This document shows, one piece after another, positions 29,268 through 32,729 of a DNA stretch of 32,729 nt. The stretch comes from Solirubrobacteraceae bacterium (GTDB lineage Bacteria; Actinomycetota; Thermoleophilia; Solirubrobacterales; Solirubrobacteraceae), in assembly GCA_017744415.1 (NCBI GenBank), contig JAGIBJ010000074.1:1-32729 (forward strand), written 5' to 3'. Both the position numbers and the translations under genes were made by a program. The first letter of the stretch is position 1. Each line of letters begins with the position of its first letter. A model generated the notes under the pieces. It worked only from the letters and a program-made list of their open reading frames with translations, was not told the DNA's origin and made no database searches.

Positions 29268-29627
29268 GTGCTGCAGTCGTATCTGCCAGCGCTCGTGTTC
29301 ATCGCGGTCGCCACGCTCATCGCCATCTCGTTCGTCGGAGCGGGTGCGGTGATCGGCCCGAAGGCACGAGCGATCGGGGAGAAAGAAGACGCGTACGAGT
29401 GTGGTCTGCCGTCGGACGTGAAGCAGGGCTTCAAGTTCGGGGTGAGCTTCTACCTCGTCGCGATGCTCTTCATCCTCTTCGACATCGAGGTGATCTTTCT
29501 CTACCCGATCGCGGTGCAGCTCGGGGCGTTCGGCGTGTTCGCCCTGATCGAGACGATCGTCTTCATCGTGTTGCTGACGGTCGCGCTCATCTACGTCTGG
29601 CGCCGAGGAGCCCTGGAATGGAAGTGA
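29268..29627 (+). CDS. nuoA: NADH-quinone oxidoreductase subunit A
   Basis: The 119-residue subunit of complex I sits in the membrane arm at the junction with the quinone site. It has three helices and the family landmarks [11 protein letters not shown] (the loop with the conserved Y-E-C-G) and [15 protein letters not shown] on helix 2. Length is normal. The GTG start gives the standard short N-terminus ([11 protein letters not shown]). It is the first gene of nuoABCD; its stop overlaps the nuoB start by ten bases. Confidence 0.96.
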   Translation: MLQSYLPALVFIAVATLIAISFVGAGAVIGPKARAIGEKEDAYECGLPSDVKQGFKFGVSFYLVAMLFILFDIEVIFLYPIAVQLGAFGVFALIETIVFIVLLTVALIYVWRRGALEWK

Positions 29628-30376
29628 CGCGCACACCCGTCGGCGCGACGCCTGCCGATGCCGCCGCCGATCTCAAGATCCGGCAGTACGACGCCCAGCG
29701 CATGCTCCGCGGCGACATGAGCGACGAGGAGCTGGAGGAGTACGTCCGCAGCCGCGTGCTCACGACGACCCTCGACCAGGCCCTCACGTGGGCCCGCTCG
29801 AACGCGATCTTCCCCGCCACCTTCGGCCTCGCATGCTGCGCGATCGAGATGATCACGCTCGTCGGTAGCCGCCTCGACATCGCCCGCATCGGCTCCGAGG
29901 CCATGCGTGCCAGCCCGCGCCAGGCCGATCTCCTGATCCTCTCCGGCCGCGTGAGCATCAAGATGGCGCCGATCATCCGCCGCATCTACGACCAGATGCT
30001 CGAGCCGAAGTGGACGATCGCCATGGGCGCCTGCTCCAGCTCGATGGGCGTGTTCAACAACTACGCCATCGTCCCGGCCGACAAGTTCCTCCCGGTCGAC
30101 GTGCACGTGCCTGGGTGTCCGCCGCGTCCCGAGGCCGTGATGTACGGCGTGCTCAAGCTCCGCGACCAGATCCAGCAGAAGCCGGATCTCGGCTGGCGCG
30201 CCCGCTACGACGCCGGCTCGACGATCGAGGTCCTGGGCACCGAAGGCGTTCCGAACGGTGGCGGCTCCATCACGACGACGCGCACGCATGTCGGCCCCGG
30301 CCGCCCCGCTCCGGCGCCCACGCCCGAGATCGCCCCCGGCCTCGTGCTTCCCCCGACCGCCACGCCGAGTGCCTGA
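29618..30376 (+). CDS. nuoB: NADH-quinone oxidoreductase subunit B
   Basis: This peripheral subunit binds the last iron-sulfur cluster (N2) before quinone. The ligands are the tandem Cys73-Cys74 (FGLACCAIE), Cys139 (MGACSSS) and Cys167 (VPGCPPRP). The gap between the last two is one residue shorter than in E. coli (28 instead of 29), with PAD replacing the usual QGVD/QNVD. The C-terminus carries a ~30-residue Pro-rich tail ([15 protein letters not shown]) not needed for the fold. ATG 29618 is chosen: GAGGAG lies seven bases upstream and the frame upstream is not NuoB. The coding end overlaps nuoC by eight bases. Confidence 0.96.
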   Translation: MEVTRTPVGATPADAAADLKIRQYDAQRMLRGDMSDEELEEYVRSRVLTTTLDQALTWARSNAIFPATFGLACCAIEMITLVGSRLDIARIGSEAMRASPRQADLLILSGRVSIKMAPIIRRIYDQMLEPKWTIAMGACSSSMGVFNNYAIVPADKFLPVDVHVPGCPPRPEAVMYGVLKLRDQIQQKPDLGWRARYDAGSTIEVLGTEGVPNGGGSITTTRTHVGPGRPAPAPTPEIAPGLVLPPTATPSA

Positions 30377-30881
30377 TCCCACCGGACTCGAGCTGCTCGC
30401 CGGCGGCCTGCGCGCCCGGCTCGGCGACGACGCCGTCGTCGGCACCGCGCACAGCAACGATTACGGCAGCATCGAGATCCAGCCGCAGCACATCAGCGCG
30501 GCGCTCGCGCTCCTGCGCGACGAGGGCTACCGCTTCCTCAGCAGCGTGCACGGCGCCGACGAATACCCGCACGAGCCGCGCCTCGCCGTCCACTACGAGC
30601 TGCTCGACATGAACCGCCCTGATCGCGTCGCGATCAAGCTGCGTGTGCCCGTCGACGCTCCGCACGTCGAATCCGTCGCCCCGAGCTGGCCGACCGCCGA
30701 CCACCAGGAGCGCGAGATCTACGACCTCTTCGGCGTCGTGTTCGACGGTCACCCCGATCTGCGCCGCATCCTCATGCCCGAGGACTACGAGGGCCACCCG
30801 CAGCGCCGCGACTTCCCGCTCGGCGGCGAGCCCGTGCTCTTCACCCACCACGAGGCCGAAGGCCTCCACTACGCCGAATGA
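30369..30881 (+). CDS. nuoC: NADH-quinone oxidoreductase subunit C
   Basis: The 170-residue product is the 30-kDa-type subunit of the peripheral arm. The signature [19 protein letters not shown], followed by [17 protein letters not shown] and RRDFPL, is complete. GTG 30369 overlaps the end of nuoB by eight bases and gives the normal N-terminus ([19 protein letters not shown]); longer readings run into nuoB. It is separate from nuoD, not fused as in E. coli, and overlaps it by four bases (ATGA). Confidence 0.95.
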   Translation: MPDPTGLELLAGGLRARLGDDAVVGTAHSNDYGSIEIQPQHISAALALLRDEGYRFLSSVHGADEYPHEPRLAVHYELLDMNRPDRVAIKLRVPVDAPHVESVAPSWPTADHQEREIYDLFGVVFDGHPDLRRILMPEDYEGHPQRRDFPLGGEPVLFTHHEAEGLHYAE

Positions 30882-32152
30882 CCGCGCCCACTGACACCAC
30901 TGGCAAGGGCCCGAGCGACTACCGCAAGCTCGAGGAGTCGGTCACCCTGTCGCCGGTCGCCAACCCGAGCGGTCTGGGGCAGTCCGAAGAGCTGCTCACG
31001 ATCAACATGGGGCCGCACCACCCCGCCACGCACGGCGTGCTGCGGCTGCTGGTCACCCTCGACGGCGAGATCGTTCGCGACCTGCGCCCGCTCATCGGCT
31101 ACCTCCACACCGGCATCGAGAAGACGTGTGAGGACAAGCCGTACTGGAAGGTGGTCCCGCTCGTCGAGCGCATGGACTACCTCGCCTACTACTTCAACGC
31201 GATGGCCTACGTGCACTCCGTCGAAGAGCTCGTGGGCATCGAGGTGCCCAAGCGCGCGCAGTACCTCCGGGTGATCCACATGGAGCTCAACCGGATCATG
31301 AGCCACCTGTTCTGGTTCGGTACGAGCTGCCTCGACATCGGCGCGATGAGCCTCCTCTGGTATTCGCTCCGCGAGCGCGAGACGATCCTCGACCTCTTCG
31401 AGAGCGCCTCCGGTCAGCGCGTGCACACCCGCTACTTCCAGATCGGCGGCGTGATCGAAGACATCCCCGGCGGCGGCTGGGTCGACCGGTGCCGCGCGTT
31501 CGTCAAGGAGCTCCCGACCCGCGTCGCACAGTTCCGCGACCTCATCTACGCCAACGAGATCGCCCTGCAGCGCCTCAAGGGCGTCGGCATCGTCGACTCT
31601 CAGCGCCTCCTGGATCTCGGCGTCACCGGCCCGCTGCTGCGCGCTTCGGGCGTCGAGTGGGACCTCCGCAAGGCCCAGCCCTACTCGTCCTACGACGACT
31701 TCGAGTTCGGCGTGCCGCTCGGCGCCGTCGGCGACAACTTCGACCGCATGGCCGTCCGCCTCGCCGAGATGGAAGAGAGCGCGAAGATCATCGAGCAGGC
31801 CCTCGACGGCCTCCCCGAAGGCCCCGTGATCGTCGACGACCGCAAGGTCGCGCTGCCGCCGCGCCATGAGCTCGCCACCTCGATGGAGGCGCTCATCCAT
31901 CACTTCAAGCTCGTCACCGAAGGCTTCCGCGTCGCCCCCGGCGAGCGCTACTCCGCCATCGAAGGCCCCCGTGGCGAACTCGGCTGCTTCGTCAAGGCCG
32001 ACGGCTCCTCCAAGCCCGCGCGCGTCCACATCCGCGACTCGAGCTTCGTCAACCTCCAAGCCATCGCCGACATGTGCCGCGGCGGCTACATCGCGGATCT
32101 CATCGCCACACTGGCGATGCTTGACCCCATCCTCGGCGGCATCGACCGCTAA
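30878..32152 (+). CDS. nuoD: NADH-quinone oxidoreductase subunit D
   Basis: The 424-residue 49-kDa-type subunit forms the quinone-binding pocket with NuoB. Landmarks: INMGPHHPATHGVLRLLVTLDGE near residues 42-64 (the quinone-side His loop), ERMDYLAYYFN with the conserved Tyr, GALTFG-type and SSF-type segments replaced by SCLDIGAMSLLWY, and the C-terminal LDPILGGIDR. It begins inside the nuoC stop. No nuoE, F or G follows: after the stop comes a hairpin and a secreted-protein gene, so the remaining subunits must be encoded elsewhere. Confidence 0.97.
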   Translation: MTAPTDTTGKGPSDYRKLEESVTLSPVANPSGLGQSEELLTINMGPHHPATHGVLRLLVTLDGEIVRDLRPLIGYLHTGIEKTCEDKPYWKVVPLVERMDYLAYYFNAMAYVHSVEELVGIEVPKRAQYLRVIHMELNRIMSHLFWFGTSCLDIGAMSLLWYSLRERETILDLFESASGQRVHTRYFQIGGVIEDIPGGGWVDRCRAFVKELPTRVAQFRDLIYANEIALQRLKGVGIVDSQRLLDLGVTGPLLRASGVEWDLRKAQPYSSYDDFEFGVPLGAVGDNFDRMAVRLAEMEESAKIIEQALDGLPEGPVIVDDRKVALPPRHELATSMEALIHHFKLVTEGFRVAPGERYSAIEGPRGELGCFVKADGSSKPARVHIRDSSFVNLQAIADMCRGGYIADLIATLAMLDPILGGIDR

Positions 32153-32158
32153 GGCATT

Positions 32159-32175
32159 CGGCCCCGACGGGGCCG
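32159..32175 (+). terminator. Hairpin after nuoD
   Basis: CGGCCCC-GAC-GGGGCCG is a perfect 7-bp stem with a three-base loop starting six bases after the nuoD stop. No T-tract follows. Confidence 0.6.
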
Positions 32176-32349
32176 CAACACCCTGACACGAGTGCCGACG
32201 CGCCGGGCCCGGTGGCTCCGGTAACGGGTGTGTCCCCCGACAGGTTTTCGGGGTGAAGGTTGGGGCGCGCTGACCGATGACCCCGGGCAACGGCGCCGCT
32301 GTTCCCGGTGGCGCGCCTAGTTCCCGCCCGATTTCTCGAGGTTCCCGTC
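32176..32349 (+). promoter_or_regulatory. Possibly structured leader of the Pro-Thr/FN3 protein gene
   Basis: The 174-base gap contains several self-complementary segments, including CCCCGA/TCGGGG (about 32233-32252), GGGG/CCCC around 32263-32284, and GGCGCC/GGCGCGCC further on. I compared it by eye with c-di-GMP and c-di-AMP riboswitch consensus sequences and found no adequate match, so I only note a likely structured leader. GAGG at 32338-32341 is a weak Shine-Dalgarno. Confidence 0.3.

Positions 32350-32729
<380 letters not shown>

Noticed and set aside
29192..29617. Longer NuoB starting upstream of 29618
   Set aside because: The upstream frame overlaps nuoA completely and shows no NuoB-like sequence; ATG 29618 has a good Shine-Dalgarno.
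32176..32349. Possible c-di-AMP (ydaO) or c-di-GMP riboswitch
   Set aside because: GGGGTGAAGG and GGGCAAC fragments resemble parts of the consensus, but the conserved CAGCTAAC block and the GAAA-loop arm are missing; reported only as a possible structured leader.

Overview
The window is high-GC (about 70 %) bacterial chromosome with many GTG starts, short intergenic gaps and NADH-dehydrogenase, seryl-tRNA synthetase and peroxiredoxin genes. Secreted proteins carrying Pro-Thr linkers, Ig-like or RTX repeats, and promoters placed 6-8 bases in front of start codons, suggest an actinobacterium, most likely class Thermoleophilia (Solirubrobacter/Conexibacter type). That placement is inference; there is no rRNA or tRNA gene to test it.

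Layout. 1-1.9 kb: the 3' part of a secreted Pro-Thr-linker protein, three consecutive perfect hairpins, and a small membrane-anchored protein. 1.9-4.5 kb (minus): an SGNH-like protein and a Wzz-type chain-length protein with a dead-looking kinase domain, probably surface polysaccharide. 4.6-10.7 kb: Fpg/Nei glycosylase, a lower-GC orphan gene with a possible nuclease-like motif, Bcp peroxiredoxin, a tyrosine phosphatase with a frameshift, a LURP/tubby-like protein, and an MFS transporter behind a leader with a tiny ORF. 10.7-14.8 kb: cupin, RarD-like DMT exporter, Old Yellow Enzyme with a TetR regulator, and a 52-residue membrane protein. 14.9-21.9 kb: a sugar-lactone-oxidase / PLP aldolase-racemase pair overlapping by ATGA, a chromate transporter (divergent), a CDF metal exporter, a GNAT protein and an LPG-synthase-type membrane protein. 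22-25.1 kb: a membrane-anchored Ig-like protein, a small helical protein and an RTX-repeat secreted protein. 25.1-28.7 kb: a 600-base gap full of palindromes, serS, a lipoprotein cytochrome c divergent from a cupredoxin-like protein, and a flavin reductase coupled to a 12-codon leader ORF. 29.2-32.2 kb: nuoA-nuoB-nuoC-nuoD with every junction overlapping. The window ends in another secreted Pro-Thr/FN3 protein.

Two genome-wide themes stand out. First, about fifteen transcription units have a TANNNT hexamer (mostly TA-G/C-G-N-T) 6-10 bases before the start codon, the architecture of leaderless mRNAs; this was used to choose several starts. Second, intergenic gaps hold at least five unrelated families of palindromic repeats, usually as two or more copies at fixed spacing. 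No CRISPR array, insertion sequence, phage, or tRNA gene was recognised.
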